A program made the position numbers and the translations under genes. Below are positions 7,961 to 17,965 of a stretch of 64,000 bases of DNA, piece by piece (the stretch's first letter is position 1; each line of letters starts with the position of its first letter). Source of the stretch: an uncultured Chlorobiota bacterium (GTDB lineage Bacteria > Bacteroidota > Ignavibacteria > UBA10030 > UBA6906). The stretch covers positions 1 through 64,000 of the forward strand of contig CAADGV010000033.1 of NCBI GenBank assembly GCA_900696645.1. Reading direction: 5' to 3'. The notes under the pieces are model-generated. The model had not been told where the DNA came from and did not search any database. It saw nothing but the letters and a program-made list of their open reading frames with translations.

Positions 7961-10183
7961 ATGGTTATTCGTGTTGCGATGCTCGTGGTTGCAGGTTTCG
8001 TCTTTGCCGGAACGTCTCACGCACAGGAGCGGGAGCGGCTCTCTGTTGAGAGGATATTTGCCTCGCCCTCATTGTCGGGCGTCAGCGTTAGTGCCATTAA
8101 ATGGTCTCCCGACAGCAAGAAGATCGCCTATTTGCGTGCCGATGCATCCGCCGGACAGAAGGAACTCTGGGTTTTTGATCCGGGGCAGAAGAGGTCGTCA
8201 TTGCTGTTGAAGGCAACCGACCTGATTCCAGGCGAGCAGCAATTGTCCCCCGAAGAAGAAAGTGCCCGTGAACGACGAAGGGAATCGGGTTCCGGAATCA
8301 TGCACTATTTATGGTCGCCGGATTCCAAGAAGATGATTATCCCGTTGAACGGCGATATGTTTTCTGTAGATCTGAACAGCAGGCACATTACCCGCCTTAC
8401 AGAAACTCCGGAGCCGGAGATCGATCCGAAAGTATCACCCGACGGAACATATCTCGCGTACGTTCGCAGAGGTGAAATTTATCTTCTGGATTTGCTGACG
8501 AAGTCGGAGAGAAAGCTGACCTCAGGCGCAACGGCAAAAATCAAGAACGGCGTGAGTGAGTTTGTTGCGCAGGAAGAGATGGGCCGCCATACCGGGTACT
8601 GGTGGTCGCCCGACAGCAAAAATATCGCGTTTCTTCAAATCGACAACACCAATGTACGTGAATTTCATATCGTCAACTATCTGACGGACTATTCCGACGT
8701 GACTGTACAGGAATATCCGAAGGCAGGAGAGGCGAATACCGTTGTCCGAGTGGGTATTGTGCCGGTGTTTCCCGGAAAGACAACGTGGCTGAATCTCGGA
8801 GTAAATACGGATGTGTACGTGCCGCGGGTAGAATGGTTCCCCGACGGCCGACGGCTTGCTGTACAAATCCAATCCCGCGATCAGGATACGCTCAGTCTGA
8901 TGCTGTTCGATCCGCAGCGCGGCACCTCGAGTTTGTTGCTTCGGGAAATTGATCCGTATTGGGTTCGCTTGCATGATGGATTGAAATTTCTCAATGAGGG
9001 AAAGGAATTCATCTGGCTGTCCGAACGGGATGGCTACAAACACATTTACTACTACACAACGATTGGAGGAGGACGGCCTGAATCGTCAACCCTCATTCAC
9101 CAAATTACTCAAGGCAAATGGGATGTTGATGAAGTTGTTGGAGTGGATGAAAAAGCCGGAGTTGTGTACTTCACGGCATTCGAAAAAACTCCCCTCGAAC
9201 GCCACCTCTACAGTGCCAAATTGGATGGTTTGGGGATGAGCCGGGTTTCAGTTTCAGATGGAACACATAGTATCGTCATGTCGCCGGACGAGCAAGCGTT
9301 CGTGGATACTTACTCAAGTACGGGACGTCCGCCGCTGGTTGCGTATATGACGGTGTCAAAATCAGCGGCAACGATGATTGAGGAGAATCCGGTTGATGAG
9401 TTGGAACGCTATGACCTGCCGAAACCGGAATTTCTGACAATCAAATCCGCCGACGGGAAACACGATCTTCACGCATACATCATCAAGCCTTCCAACATAA
9501 TCGAGCAAAAACAGTATCCCGTGATCATGTACCAGTACAACGGGCCCACATCCCGTGTTGTTGAAAACGCATGGCAGGGAGTGCGGATGCTTTGGCACCG
9601 ATCAATGGCGGCACAGGGGTATATTGTGTTTGCCGTTGACGGAAGGGGAACGCCCGGTCGGGGACGCGGGTTTCAGAATATGCTGCACAAGCAGCTCGGC
9701 ACAATTGAACTGGAAGATCAGCTTGCAGGTGCCGCGTACGTGAAGTCGTTGCCGTATGTCGACTCGACGCGTGTCATGATGTGGGGGAAGAGCTACGGCG
9801 GGTTCATCACCTGTCTGGCGATGTTCACGACAACAGCATTCAAGCTCGGCATCGCCGTTGCACCGGTGACTGATTGGAAAAACTACGACACGCATTATAC
9901 CGAACGCTACATGGAACGCCCGCAGGAAAATCCCGACGGCTATCGCAACAGTTCGCCTGTGAATCATGCATCAGGCCTTAATGGAAAATTCCTGTTGCTT
10001 CACGGCGTTGTTGACGACAATGTTCATTTTCAGGATTCGATGATATTGGTGGATGCCCTGCAGAAGGCAAACAAACAGTTTGATTTTATGGCGTATCCGG
10101 CAAGCACGCACAGTTTTTCGGGGCAGGTTGCCGGTACGCATTGGTACAATCTTATGACTCGCTACATTCACGATAACTTGTAA
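7961..10183 (+). CDS. Exported S9 family dipeptidyl-peptidase IV-like serine peptidase
   Basis: This 740-residue enzyme begins with a signal peptide (hydrophobic core VAMLVVAGFVFAG, probable cleavage after SHA). An eight-bladed DPP-IV N-terminal beta-propeller follows, with repeated WSPDSKK motifs. FVAQEEMGRHTGYWWSPD holds the paired glutamates that bind a substrate N-terminus in DPP-IV. The alpha/beta hydrolase domain has GKSYGGF with Ser611, DDNVHF with Asp685 and STHSF with His717 as the expected triad. It probably removes dipeptides from exported or imported peptides in the periplasm. The ATG at 7961 is chosen because it has a GGAGAG ribosome binding site and a signal peptide immediately follows. 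Confidence 0.93.
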   Translation: MVIRVAMLVVAGFVFAGTSHAQERERLSVERIFASPSLSGVSVSAIKWSPDSKKIAYLRADASAGQKELWVFDPGQKRSSLLLKATDLIPGEQQLSPEEESARERRRESGSGIMHYLWSPDSKKMIIPLNGDMFSVDLNSRHITRLTETPEPEIDPKVSPDGTYLAYVRRGEIYLLDLLTKSERKLTSGATAKIKNGVSEFVAQEEMGRHTGYWWSPDSKNIAFLQIDNTNVREFHIVNYLTDYSDVTVQEYPKAGEANTVVRVGIVPVFPGKTTWLNLGVNTDVYVPRVEWFPDGRRLAVQIQSRDQDTLSLMLFDPQRGTSSLLLREIDPYWVRLHDGLKFLNEGKEFIWLSERDGYKHIYYYTTIGGGRPESSTLIHQITQGKWDVDEVVGVDEKAGVVYFTAFEKTPLERHLYSAKLDGLGMSRVSVSDGTHSIVMSPDEQAFVDTYSSTGRPPLVAYMTVSKSAATMIEENPVDELERYDLPKPEFLTIKSADGKHDLHAYIIKPSNIIEQKQYPVIMYQYNGPTSRVVENAWQGVRMLWHRSMAAQGYIVFAVDGRGTPGRGRGFQNMLHKQLGTIELEDQLAGAAYVKSLPYVDSTRVMMWGKSYGGFITCLAMFTTTAFKLGIAVAPVTDWKNYDTHYTERYMERPQENPDGYRNSSPVNHASGLNGKFLLLHGVVDDNVHFQDSMILVDALQKANKQFDFMAYPASTHSFSGQVAGTHWYNLMTRYIHDNL

Positions 10184-10211
10184 TACTTACCGCTGCAAGG
10201 AGAACGCTTTT

Positions 10212-11498
10212 ATGCCCGATACGCTGACGATCATTGACAATCGAACCGGAAAGAAGTATGAAATGCCAATCACGCACGATACCATCAGGGCGATGGATCT
10301 TCGCCAGATCAAGGTGAAGGATGATGACTTCGGGATGATGACATACGACCCGGCGTTCATGAACACCGCCTCGTGCATCAGCAAGATCACCTACATCGAT
10401 GGCGACAAGGGAATTCTGCGCTACCGCGGATATCCCATCGAACAGTTGGCAGAGAAAAGCAGTTTCCTTGAAACGGCGTGGCTGTTGCTGCACGGGGAAT
10501 TGCCGACGAAAGCAGAATATGAACAGTGGACGCATGACATCACGATTCATACGATGATTCATGAGAACATCAAGAAGTTGATGGACGGATTCCACTACGA
10601 CGCCCACCCGATGGGAATGCTCATCAGTACCATCGGGGCTCTCTCCACATTCTATCGTGACGGCCGCGACGTACGAAATCCTGAATCGCGCCAGAAACAG
10701 ATTTTCCGCCTGATCAGCAAGATGCCGACAATTGCCGCGTTTGCGTACCGGCATAGTCAGGGAAAGCCGTACGTCTATCCCGATAACTCGCTCAGCTATA
10801 TCAGCAACTTCATGAGCATGTTGTGGAAGATGACCGAGCCGAAATACGAGCCGCATCCGACGCTGGTGAAAGCACTCGACATTCTCTTTATTCTTCACGC
10901 CGATCATGAACAGAATTGCAGTGCCAACGCAATGCGTAGTATCGGCAGTTCAGAAATCGACCCGTATTCGGCAATGGCCGGAGCGGCAGCCGCATTGTAC
11001 GGCCCGCTGCACGGTGGCGCAAACGAAGCCGTACTCCACATGCTCGATGAAATCGGGACGAAAGAGAATGTTCCCGACTTCATTACCAAAGTGAAGGGCG
11101 GCAGCGGTCGCCTGATGGGCTTCGGCCACAGGGTGTACAAGAATTACGACCCGCGGGCAAAAGTCATTAAACGCCTTGCAGACGAGGTGTTTGAAGTTAC
11201 CGGCCGCAACCCCAAGTTGGATATTGCACTGGAGCTTGAAAAGATTGCCCTTGAAGATGAGTATTTCATCAAGCGGAAGCTGTATCCGAATGTTGATTTT
11301 TATTCGGGACTTATTTATCAAGCAATGGGATTTCCTGTTGAGATGTTTGCCGTGCTCTTTTCGATCCCGCGTACGGTGGGTTGGCTCGCCCAGTGGAATG
11401 AGATGCTGAACGACAACGAGCAGAAAATCGCCCGCCCGCGCCAGATTTATCTCGGCCACGACACACGGGACTATGTTGTGATGAGCAAGAGGGGATGA
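10212..11498 (+). CDS. gltA: Citrate synthase
   Basis: The 428-residue protein is a type II (Gram-negative, hexameric-type) citrate synthase, condensing acetyl-CoA with oxaloacetate in the TCA cycle. Its length and residue numbering match the E. coli enzyme closely: LHADHEQ at 228-234, GPLHGGANE with His267, and NVDFYSG with Asp362, the last two being catalytic. The N-terminal beta domain typical of this type is present (DNRTGKKYE). An AAGGAG ribosome binding site lies about 10 bases before the ATG. It follows the peptidase by 28 bases and may be cotranscribed. A terminator-like hairpin lies downstream. Confidence 0.98.
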   Translation: MPDTLTIIDNRTGKKYEMPITHDTIRAMDLRQIKVKDDDFGMMTYDPAFMNTASCISKITYIDGDKGILRYRGYPIEQLAEKSSFLETAWLLLHGELPTKAEYEQWTHDITIHTMIHENIKKLMDGFHYDAHPMGMLISTIGALSTFYRDGRDVRNPESRQKQIFRLISKMPTIAAFAYRHSQGKPYVYPDNSLSYISNFMSMLWKMTEPKYEPHPTLVKALDILFILHADHEQNCSANAMRSIGSSEIDPYSAMAGAAAALYGPLHGGANEAVLHMLDEIGTKENVPDFITKVKGGSGRLMGFGHRVYKNYDPRAKVIKRLADEVFEVTGRNPKLDIALELEKIALEDEYFIKRKLYPNVDFYSGLIYQAMGFPVEMFAVLFSIPRTVGWLAQWNEMLNDNEQKIARPRQIYLGHDTRDYVVMSKRG

Positions 11499-11552
11499 GT
11501 TTTCGGCAGAGAGTTCTGCCGCAGTCAAGTTGTAGAAGCAACGTTCTTTTTC

Positions 11553-11602
11553 AAAGCCTGTTCTTCTTTTTTCTTCACATCGAAGAGGAACAGGCTTTTT
11601 CT
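11553..11602 (+). terminator. Terminator after citrate synthase gene
   Basis: AAAGCCTGTTCTTC (11553-11566) pairs with GAAGAGGAACAGGCTTT downstream, giving a stem of about 14 bases with one G-U pair, and ends in a T tract. A second small hairpin (CGGCAGA / TCTGCCG, 11504-11521) sits just after the gltA stop without a T tract. Confidence 0.75.
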
Positions 11603-11633
11603 ATTTCCCCCAAATAACATGAGGAGTTATCAC

Positions 11634-12881
11634 ATGAACGGAACAACCAATCATGTTCTGAACCACAACGATCTGTACCGTTTGCCCTGGACCCTTCCGG
11701 ACAATGCCATCAGTTGGCTTGAGCCGACGAGTGCCTGTAATTTGTACTGCGACGGATGTTACCGGAAGAACGAATCGAACGCACACAAATCGCTGGAGCA
11801 AGTCCGAAGAGAGCTGGATATCTTCAAAAGTCTGCGCAAAACAGACGGCATCTCGATTGCGGGCGGCGACCCGTTAGTTCATCCGCAGATCGAGAAGATA
11901 GTCGAGATGATTGCGAAAGACGGACAGAAGCCGATCATCAATACGAACGGACTTGCGCTGACGAAGGAGAAGTTGCGAGCGTTAAAAGACGCGGGTATCG
12001 AGGGATTCACGTTCCATATCGACAGCGGCCAGCAGCGCCCGCACATGAAAGGGAAGACGGAACTTGAACTGAACGATCTCCGACTCCATTATGCCAGGAT
12101 GCTTGCGGAAGTTGGCGGAATTTCCTGCGCGTTCAACGCAACAGTGTACGAACACACTTTGCAATACGTCCCTGACATTGTCGAGTGGGGACAGAAACAC
12201 ATCGACATTGTGAACATCCTTGTTTTCATAGCCTATCGTGCCGCTCCCGTACACAAAGGCTACGACTATCTTGTCGGCGGGCAGAAGGTGGATATGTCGC
12301 CGATTATGTATGCTATCGACAAGGATCGACAAATCTCCATCATGTCGACCGATATTGTTCAAAAGATTCGGACAAAATATCCCGATTTCCAACCCTGCGC
12401 GTATCTGAACGGCACCGAACGTCCCGATCACTTCAAGTGGCTTCTGACGCTTCGCATCGGAACGAAGGACAAGATATTCGGGTATGCCGGTCCGAAATTC
12501 ATGGAACTCTCGCAATCTCTCCACCATTTCGTGAACGGTTCGTATCTTGCATACACAAAGCCGAAGGTCCTCGGTCGGGCCAAATCAATGCTGGCGCTTT
12601 CGCCGCTGGACAAGGGGCTTTCGCGTACGACATCGGCATATTTGCATGACGCATATCGCAATCCATCCCTCTTCTTCAAGAAACTGCATATGCAATCCAT
12701 CATGATCATTCAACCGGCGGATTTCATGCAAAACGGCGCCCTCAGTATGTGTGACGGATGCCCGGATATTACGGTGTTCGATGACAAGCTGGTTTGGTCG
12801 TGCCGCATGGAAGAGTTGACGAACTTTGGCGATTGGGTGAGGGCAGTTCCGCAATCTCCGCAACCAACTTCACAAGCTTAA
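11634..12881 (+). CDS. Radical SAM protein with extra C-terminal cysteine motif
   Basis: This 415-residue protein has the radical SAM CxxxCxxC motif as CNLYCDGC (Cys35, Cys39, Cys42), preceded by WLEPTSA and followed by the GGDPLVHP glycine motif and an NTNGLAL segment. The C-terminal part carries MCDGCPDITVF and then WSCRMEE, three cysteines that could ligate an auxiliary iron-sulfur cluster as in SPASM-like proteins. The ATG at 11634 is preferred over one at 11619 because GAGGAG ends 7 bases before it. It is a single-gene unit flanked by terminators, with no precursor peptide or partner enzyme adjacent. The substrate is unknown. Confidence 0.85.
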   Translation: MNGTTNHVLNHNDLYRLPWTLPDNAISWLEPTSACNLYCDGCYRKNESNAHKSLEQVRRELDIFKSLRKTDGISIAGGDPLVHPQIEKIVEMIAKDGQKPIINTNGLALTKEKLRALKDAGIEGFTFHIDSGQQRPHMKGKTELELNDLRLHYARMLAEVGGISCAFNATVYEHTLQYVPDIVEWGQKHIDIVNILVFIAYRAAPVHKGYDYLVGGQKVDMSPIMYAIDKDRQISIMSTDIVQKIRTKYPDFQPCAYLNGTERPDHFKWLLTLRIGTKDKIFGYAGPKFMELSQSLHHFVNGSYLAYTKPKVLGRAKSMLALSPLDKGLSRTTSAYLHDAYRNPSLFFKKLHMQSIMIIQPADFMQNGALSMCDGCPDITVFDDKLVWSCRMEELTNFGDWVRAVPQSPQPTSQA

Positions 12882-12892
12882 CCTTCAGAAAG

Positions 12893-12941
12893 GGGGAGTG
12901 AAGCAGTAGCAGGCTGTCGCACTCTTGCTTCACTTTCCCCT
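12893..12941 (+). terminator. Hairpin after radical SAM gene
   Basis: GGGGAGTGAAGCA and TGCTTCACTTTCCCC form a long stem with a small bulge starting 12 bases after the stop codon. The downstream sequence is not T-rich, so it may be a transcript-stabilising hairpin or weak terminator. Confidence 0.5.
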
Positions 12942-13021
12942 GAGTGTTGCGTTGATTCTCTGCTCAGAAATGTGAATCTTCCATCCGGCACTCCGAACAT
13001 CCGTACTCCCATGACTTCTCC

Positions 13022-14023
13022 ATGGTAACGATCTACCATTTTCTTGACAATGAAATAAAGCGGCTCACAATCAAGGAGCTTGCGCATTCCTTGCCGCGGC
13101 AGCAGGGGGTGTATTGGATTGATATGGAGAATCCATCGGACGCCGAGGAGGAGACGCTGCTCGTGGGGTTGCTGGATATTCATCCGCTTGCGATAGAGGA
13201 TGCGCAAGGAGGGATGGAGGAGGAGGGGCATCTCCCCAAAGTCGAGAGTTTCGGCGGCTACTTGTTTGTGATTTTCAATCCCGTTGAGGGATCATATAAT
13301 AGCGAAAAGGAGGATCTCGCTGGCGGAATCGAAATCCGGACAACGCAACTCAGTACATTCCTGATGAAGAACGTGCTTGTAACGCATCACTACAAGCCGT
13401 TGCGCTCGATCACTAACGTGGCGCAATTGTGTGCCAAGAATCCCGCAACCCTCGGCCGCGGGCCTGACTATCTCTTTCATCTCATCATCGACGATGTCGT
13501 CGATAATTATACCCCGCTTCTCGACGCACTCGACAGCGCCACCGACAGCATGGAAGACGAGGTGTTCAAAGATCCGTCGCAACATACAATGCAGCGCATT
13601 CTTCAGTTGAAGAAGAATATCATGACCATCCGACGTATTGCCATGTACCAGCGCGAAATGCTGAACCGATTGTCACGGGGGGAGTTCGAACTGATTACAC
13701 GTGACGAGATGGTGTATTATCGGAATGTGTACGATCATCTTGTCCGCATGGCTGACCTGACGGATTCCTATCGTGACGTAATGTCGGGGCTGCTGGATGC
13801 ATATCTCTCGGTTACATCAAACAAACTTTCGCAAGTGATGAAAGTGCTCACGATCATCTCCACAATCTTCCTTCCTTTGAGCGTTATTACCGGTTTCTTC
13901 GGAATGAACTTTGAATTTCTCCCGTGGCTCCACCTCGAACATGGCCATATGCTGGCAACAATTTTCATGATTGTTGTCGCGGGAGGCATGTTGATTTGGT
14001 TCAGAAAGAAGAAATGGATCTGA
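13022..14023 (+). CDS. corA: CorA-type magnesium/divalent cation channel
   Basis: The 333-residue protein is a full-length CorA family transporter. It has a cytoplasmic alpha/beta N-terminal domain, a long helical region (IDDVVDNYTPLLDALDSATDSM onward), and two C-terminal TM helices. The signature GMN (Gly294-Asn296) closes the first TM helix and is followed by the acidic/aromatic loop EFLPWLHLEHG. It mediates Mg2+ (or Co2+/Ni2+) passage across the inner membrane as a pentamer. The gene stands alone between the radical SAM gene and the respiratory operon. The ATG at 13022 fits the normal CorA length; its ribosome binding site is weak. Confidence 0.95.
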   Translation: MVTIYHFLDNEIKRLTIKELAHSLPRQQGVYWIDMENPSDAEEETLLVGLLDIHPLAIEDAQGGMEEEGHLPKVESFGGYLFVIFNPVEGSYNSEKEDLAGGIEIRTTQLSTFLMKNVLVTHHYKPLRSITNVAQLCAKNPATLGRGPDYLFHLIIDDVVDNYTPLLDALDSATDSMEDEVFKDPSQHTMQRILQLKKNIMTIRRIAMYQREMLNRLSRGEFELITRDEMVYYRNVYDHLVRMADLTDSYRDVMSGLLDAYLSVTSNKLSQVMKVLTIISTIFLPLSVITGFFGMNFEFLPWLHLEHGHMLATIFMIVVAGGMLIWFRKKKWI

Positions 14024-14125
14024 CTCGCCGTATTCTTCAACTTGTCGCAGGCACACTTCTGTTAAAGTGCTGTGTGTATTTTCAACAGTGATTGCGAGTT
14101 GCTGAAAAAAAATCCACCGGTTTTC

Positions 14126-14154
14126 TTGACACTCAAACGCATGTAGCGTATATT
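14126..14154 (+). promoter_or_regulatory. Strong sigma70-like promoter of the respiratory operon
   Basis: TTGACA (14126-14131), a spacer of exactly 17 bases and TATATT (14149-14154) lie 138 bases before actA. The -10 element reads on as TATATTTG, which also fits the TAnnTTTG element of Bacteroidota promoters. The rest of the 268-base gap 14024-14291 shows no coding feature. Confidence 0.75.
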
Positions 14155-14291
14155 TGAAGCCATTGCAAGTCGATTTCCTGCTGGCCAGACGCATTCTTTT
14201 CCTCGAAGTACCCGTCAGTTACAGCGTTGTGAATCTCCGCTTGCGCCGAAGTGTTTGTTCTCTATCATTAAGTCAAGGACATTAGGTTTCG

Positions 14292-14948
14292 ATGGCCCAG
14301 ATTTTTCACCCCAGCATGAGAGTCGTCTCGCGGGCCAGCATTCTTGCGTCGCTTATTGTCATTGGCTTCATCGGCTGGGTTGGTTGGGATTGGTACCGCT
14401 CAGGATATTTCACAGGCGTAAATGTACCCGTTGAGCAACCCGTACCCTTCAGCCACGAACATCACGTAAACGGACTCGGCATCAGTTGCGGATATTGCCA
14501 CACCTCAGTTGAAAAAGCGGCCTTCGCCGGAATTCCCCCGACACATACGTGCATGACCTGTCATTCGCAGATCTGGACAGGCGCGCCAATGTTGGAACCG
14601 GTGCGGGCAAGCTACAGAACGCAAAAACCTCTGGAGTGGGTGAGAGTTCACGACCTTCCTGATTTTGCATACTTCAATCACAGCATTCATGTCAACAAAG
14701 GGATGGCATGCCAGGTGTGCCACGGCGATGTGAATATCATGCCGCTGACCTGGAAGAGCAGCACGCTGCAAATGGCGTGGTGCCTTGACTGCCACCGCGC
14801 TCCGGAGAAGTACATTCGCCCCGTCGAAGAGATTTACAATTTTGATTACAAACCACCTGCCGACCAGATTGCATTCGGAAAGGAACTGGTGAAGAAATAC
14901 AACGTGCAAGTGAAACAGCTTACCGACTGTTCCATCTGCCACAGATGA
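14292..14948 (+). CDS. actA: Alternative Complex III pentaheme cytochrome c subunit ActA
   Basis: ActA is the periplasm-facing multiheme cytochrome of Alternative Complex III, the quinol:cytochrome c (or oxidase) oxidoreductase that replaces the bc1 complex. The 218-residue protein has one N-terminal TM helix (about residues 15-33) and exactly five CxxCH haem c sites: residues 66-70, 87-91, 140-144, 164-168 and 213-217, the count expected for ActA. It is the first gene behind the strong promoter at 14126. The ATG is preceded by a purine stretch (AAGGAC, AGG). It receives electrons from quinol oxidation in the complex and passes them to cytochrome c or the oxidase. Confidence 0.95.
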   Translation: MAQIFHPSMRVVSRASILASLIVIGFIGWVGWDWYRSGYFTGVNVPVEQPVPFSHEHHVNGLGISCGYCHTSVEKAAFAGIPPTHTCMTCHSQIWTGAPMLEPVRASYRTQKPLEWVRVHDLPDFAYFNHSIHVNKGMACQVCHGDVNIMPLTWKSSTLQMAWCLDCHRAPEKYIRPVEEIYNFDYKPPADQIAFGKELVKKYNVQVKQLTDCSICHR

Positions 14949-14964
14949 GTATCTGAATTGTTGA

Positions 14965-17961
14965 ATGAACGAGAACAAGATCTTTGACATAGAAGAAATA
15001 AGGGCAAAGCTCTCCGGTAAAGAGGGAAGAGAGTATTGGCGGAGCCTCGATGAAATTGCCGAAACTGATGAGTTCAGGCAATTCCTCGAAAAGGAATTTC
15101 CGCGGGAAGCTTCATCGTTGCCGGAAGGGTACAGCCGCAGAGATTTCCTCAAAGTGATGGGGGCGTCGCTTTCAATGGCAGGCCTGACGGCTTGCATTCA
15201 GCAACCTGAAGAGAGGATCGTTCCTTATGTCAAAGCTCCCGAGATGCTTGTTCCCGGCAAGCCTTTGTATTATGCGACAGCATTCGTTCTTGGAGGCTAC
15301 TCAACGGGCGTTCTCGCAAAAAGCCACATGGGTCGTCCCACAGGTATTGAAGGAAACCCCGACCACCCGGCCAGCCTTGGCGCCGCAGACATTTTTGCGA
15401 CTGCATCACTTCTCAATCTTTACGATCCCGACCGTTCACAAGTCGTAACAAACAAGGGAACCATCAGCAGTTGGGATAGATTCGTTCAGTCTGCCCGTCT
15501 GCAACTTGACGCGCAGCGGGCTTTGAAGGGTGCCGGATTACGCATCCTTACCCAGAACATTACATCACCGACATTGGGCTGGCAGATTCAGTCAATTCTT
15601 GCCGGGTTCCCCGAAGCGCGTTGGCATCAGTACGAGCCGTGCGGACTTGATAATGTCCGGGAAGGAACAGCTCAACTTTTCGGTGAATATCTCAATCCCA
15701 GATACAAGTTCGACAAAGCTGATATCGTCGTATCTCTCGACGCAGATTTCCTCGGAACGGGTCCGGCGAATGTACGTCATGCCCATGATTTTGCCAACCG
15801 CCGTCGCGTGAGCGGAACGAATGCCGCCATGAACCGTCTGTATTGTGCCGAAAGCACGCCGACGATTACCGGCGGGATGGCAGATCATCGCTTCCGCATG
15901 AAGGCAAGCGAAGTTGAAGCGTTTGCACGCACGCTCGCTGCTCGTTTTGGTGTAGCCGGTGTCTCGCCTGCAGCCACGTCGGTTGACGAGAAAGTCATTG
16001 GGGCGGTAGTGAGTGATTTGCAGAAGCATCGGGGATCAGCAATTGTTGTTGCGGGAAACCATCAGCCTGCTGTTGTTCACGCCCTTGCTCATGCGATGAA
16101 TGCAGCGCTCGGTAACATCGGGAACACGGTGGAATACACGCAACCTGTCGAAGTGCAGGCAATCAATCATGGTGAATCGTTGAAATCTCTTGCCGACGAT
16201 ATTGCCAAAGGTTCTGTTGACATGCTGCTGATTCTCGGCGGCAATCCTGTATATGATGCCCCGGCAGATGTGAAGTTCGGCGACCTCCTGTCGAAAGTGA
16301 AGTTCAGCGTTCATCTCAGCCCGTTTAATGACGAGACAAGCGAACTGTGTCAATGGCATGTTCCTGAATCTCATTATCTCGAAACCTGGAGTGACGCGCG
16401 GGCATTCGACGGAACCGCAACCATCATGCAACCGCTTATTCTTCCTTTGTACGGAACGAAATCCGCACATGAGTTGCTCGACGAGTTGTTCGAAGCGGGA
16501 CGTTCAGGTGAGGATGTTGTGAAATCGTACTGGAAGACAAAGAACGCCGGCGCCGCATTTGATATGTGGTGGAGAAAATGTCTGAACGACGGCGTTGTGG
16601 GTGGTACGGCATTGCAGCCGAAGCAGGTTGCTGCAAGAAGTGTTGATTGGAAATTCACGGCCCCCGCCGCATCAGGAATGGAAGTGATGTTGCGTCCCGA
16701 TCCGTCTGTATATGACGGACGGTTTGCGAACAACGGATGGCTTCAGGAACTTCCAAAACAAATTTCACGCCTGACGTGGGAGAATGTCGCGTTGATGAGT
16801 CCGACTACCATTCAGAAGCTCGGAGTGAAGAATGGCGACTTGGTCGAAATCTCTCGCAACGGCGCAACGGTGAAGGTGCCGGCCTGGACACTGCCGGGTC
16901 ACCCTGATGAATCCGTCACGCTTCATCTCGGATACGGTCGAACAAAAGCCGGACGCGTTGGTGACGGGATTGGCGTGAATGCATTTGCGTTGCGGACTTC
17001 AGCGAATCCCTGGTTTGCCGGTGGAGTCGAAATCCGGAAGACAGGGGAATGGCGCAAAGTGGCTTCCACACAAGATCATTGGAGTATGGAAGGCCGGCCG
17101 ATTGTTCGTGAAACGACAGTCGATGACTATCTTGCACATCCCGAATTTGCCAAACACATGGCACACGTGCCGACGGACAAGGAATCGTTCTATCCGCCTT
17201 TTGAATACGACGGCTACGCGTGGGGGATGACGATAGATTTGAATGCGTGTACGGGCTGTAATGCCTGCATGATTGCATGCCAATCGGAGAATAACATTCC
17301 GGTTGTCGGTAAGGCTCAAGTTGAGAACGGACGCGAGATGCATTGGATCCGGGTTGACCGCTATTATGTCGGGAACGACCTTGATAATCCTGAGCTCGCG
17401 GCAATGCCTGTTGCGTGCCAGCATTGCGAAAATGCGCCATGCGAGCCTGTATGCCCCGTCGCCGCAACGACACACGACCACGAAGGACTGAACGTGATGA
17501 CGTACAACCGCTGCGTCGGCACGCGTTATTGTTCCAACAACTGTCCGTACAAAGTCCGCCGCTACAACTATTTCCAATACTCCGACACGAAAACGAAGTC
17601 GTTGCAACTCATGCATAACCCCGACGTTACGGTGCGCAACCGCGGTGTAATGGAGAAATGTACATATTGTGTACAACGCATCAGTGCTGCACGAATCGAG
17701 GCGAAGAAAGAGAATCGTCTTATTCGGGAGGGCGAGGTTGTGACGGCGTGCCAATCGGCATGTCCGGCTCAGGCGATTACATTCGGCGACATCAACGACA
17801 AGAACAGCAAAGTGTCTAAAATGAAAGCCGAGCCGCGGGACTACGGCCTGCTCTCGGAACTCAACACAAAGCCGAGAACATCGTATCTCGCAAAACTCAG
17901 AAATCCCAATCCGGAACTTCAATCTCTTCGCCCGAAAGCAACAACAGATCACCACGGATAG
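14965..17961 (+). CDS. actB: Alternative Complex III iron-sulfur/molybdopterin-like subunit ActB
   Basis: This 998-residue subunit fuses a molybdopterin oxidoreductase-like domain with a C-terminal ferredoxin domain. The Tat-like motif SRRDFLK sits unusually deep, at Arg58-Arg59, followed by a hydrophobic segment ending in a cysteine (Cys77). This internal position is a known trait of ACIII ActB proteins. From about residue 760 come four cysteine clusters: CTGCNACMIAC (from Cys762), CQHCENAPCEPVC, CVGTRYCSNNC and CTYC...CQSAC, giving several [4Fe-4S]/[3Fe-4S] centres. The molybdopterin-like part in this family has no known cofactor. It lies between actA and actC with 4-16 base gaps. Confidence 0.95.
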   Translation: MNENKIFDIEEIRAKLSGKEGREYWRSLDEIAETDEFRQFLEKEFPREASSLPEGYSRRDFLKVMGASLSMAGLTACIQQPEERIVPYVKAPEMLVPGKPLYYATAFVLGGYSTGVLAKSHMGRPTGIEGNPDHPASLGAADIFATASLLNLYDPDRSQVVTNKGTISSWDRFVQSARLQLDAQRALKGAGLRILTQNITSPTLGWQIQSILAGFPEARWHQYEPCGLDNVREGTAQLFGEYLNPRYKFDKADIVVSLDADFLGTGPANVRHAHDFANRRRVSGTNAAMNRLYCAESTPTITGGMADHRFRMKASEVEAFARTLAARFGVAGVSPAATSVDEKVIGAVVSDLQKHRGSAIVVAGNHQPAVVHALAHAMNAALGNIGNTVEYTQPVEVQAINHGESLKSLADDIAKGSVDMLLILGGNPVYDAPADVKFGDLLSKVKFSVHLSPFNDETSELCQWHVPESHYLETWSDARAFDGTATIMQPLILPLYGTKSAHELLDELFEAGRSGEDVVKSYWKTKNAGAAFDMWWRKCLNDGVVGGTALQPKQVAARSVDWKFTAPAASGMEVMLRPDPSVYDGRFANNGWLQELPKQISRLTWENVALMSPTTIQKLGVKNGDLVEISRNGATVKVPAWTLPGHPDESVTLHLGYGRTKAGRVGDGIGVNAFALRTSANPWFAGGVEIRKTGEWRKVASTQDHWSMEGRPIVRETTVDDYLAHPEFAKHMAHVPTDKESFYPPFEYDGYAWGMTIDLNACTGCNACMIACQSENNIPVVGKAQVENGREMHWIRVDRYYVGNDLDNPELAAMPVACQHCENAPCEPVCPVAATTHDHEGLNVMTYNRCVGTRYCSNNCPYKVRRYNYFQYSDTKTKSLQLMHNPDVTVRNRGVMEKCTYCVQRISAARIEAKKENRLIREGEVVTACQSACPAQAITFGDINDKNSKVSKMKAEPRDYGLLSELNTKPRTSYLAKLRNPNPELQSLRPKATTDHHG

Positions 17962-17965
17962 CAAC

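Noticed and set aside
16999-17964. 321-residue minus-strand open frame antisense to actB
   Set aside because: Shadow of the actB ferredoxin region; no motif, no ribosome binding site.
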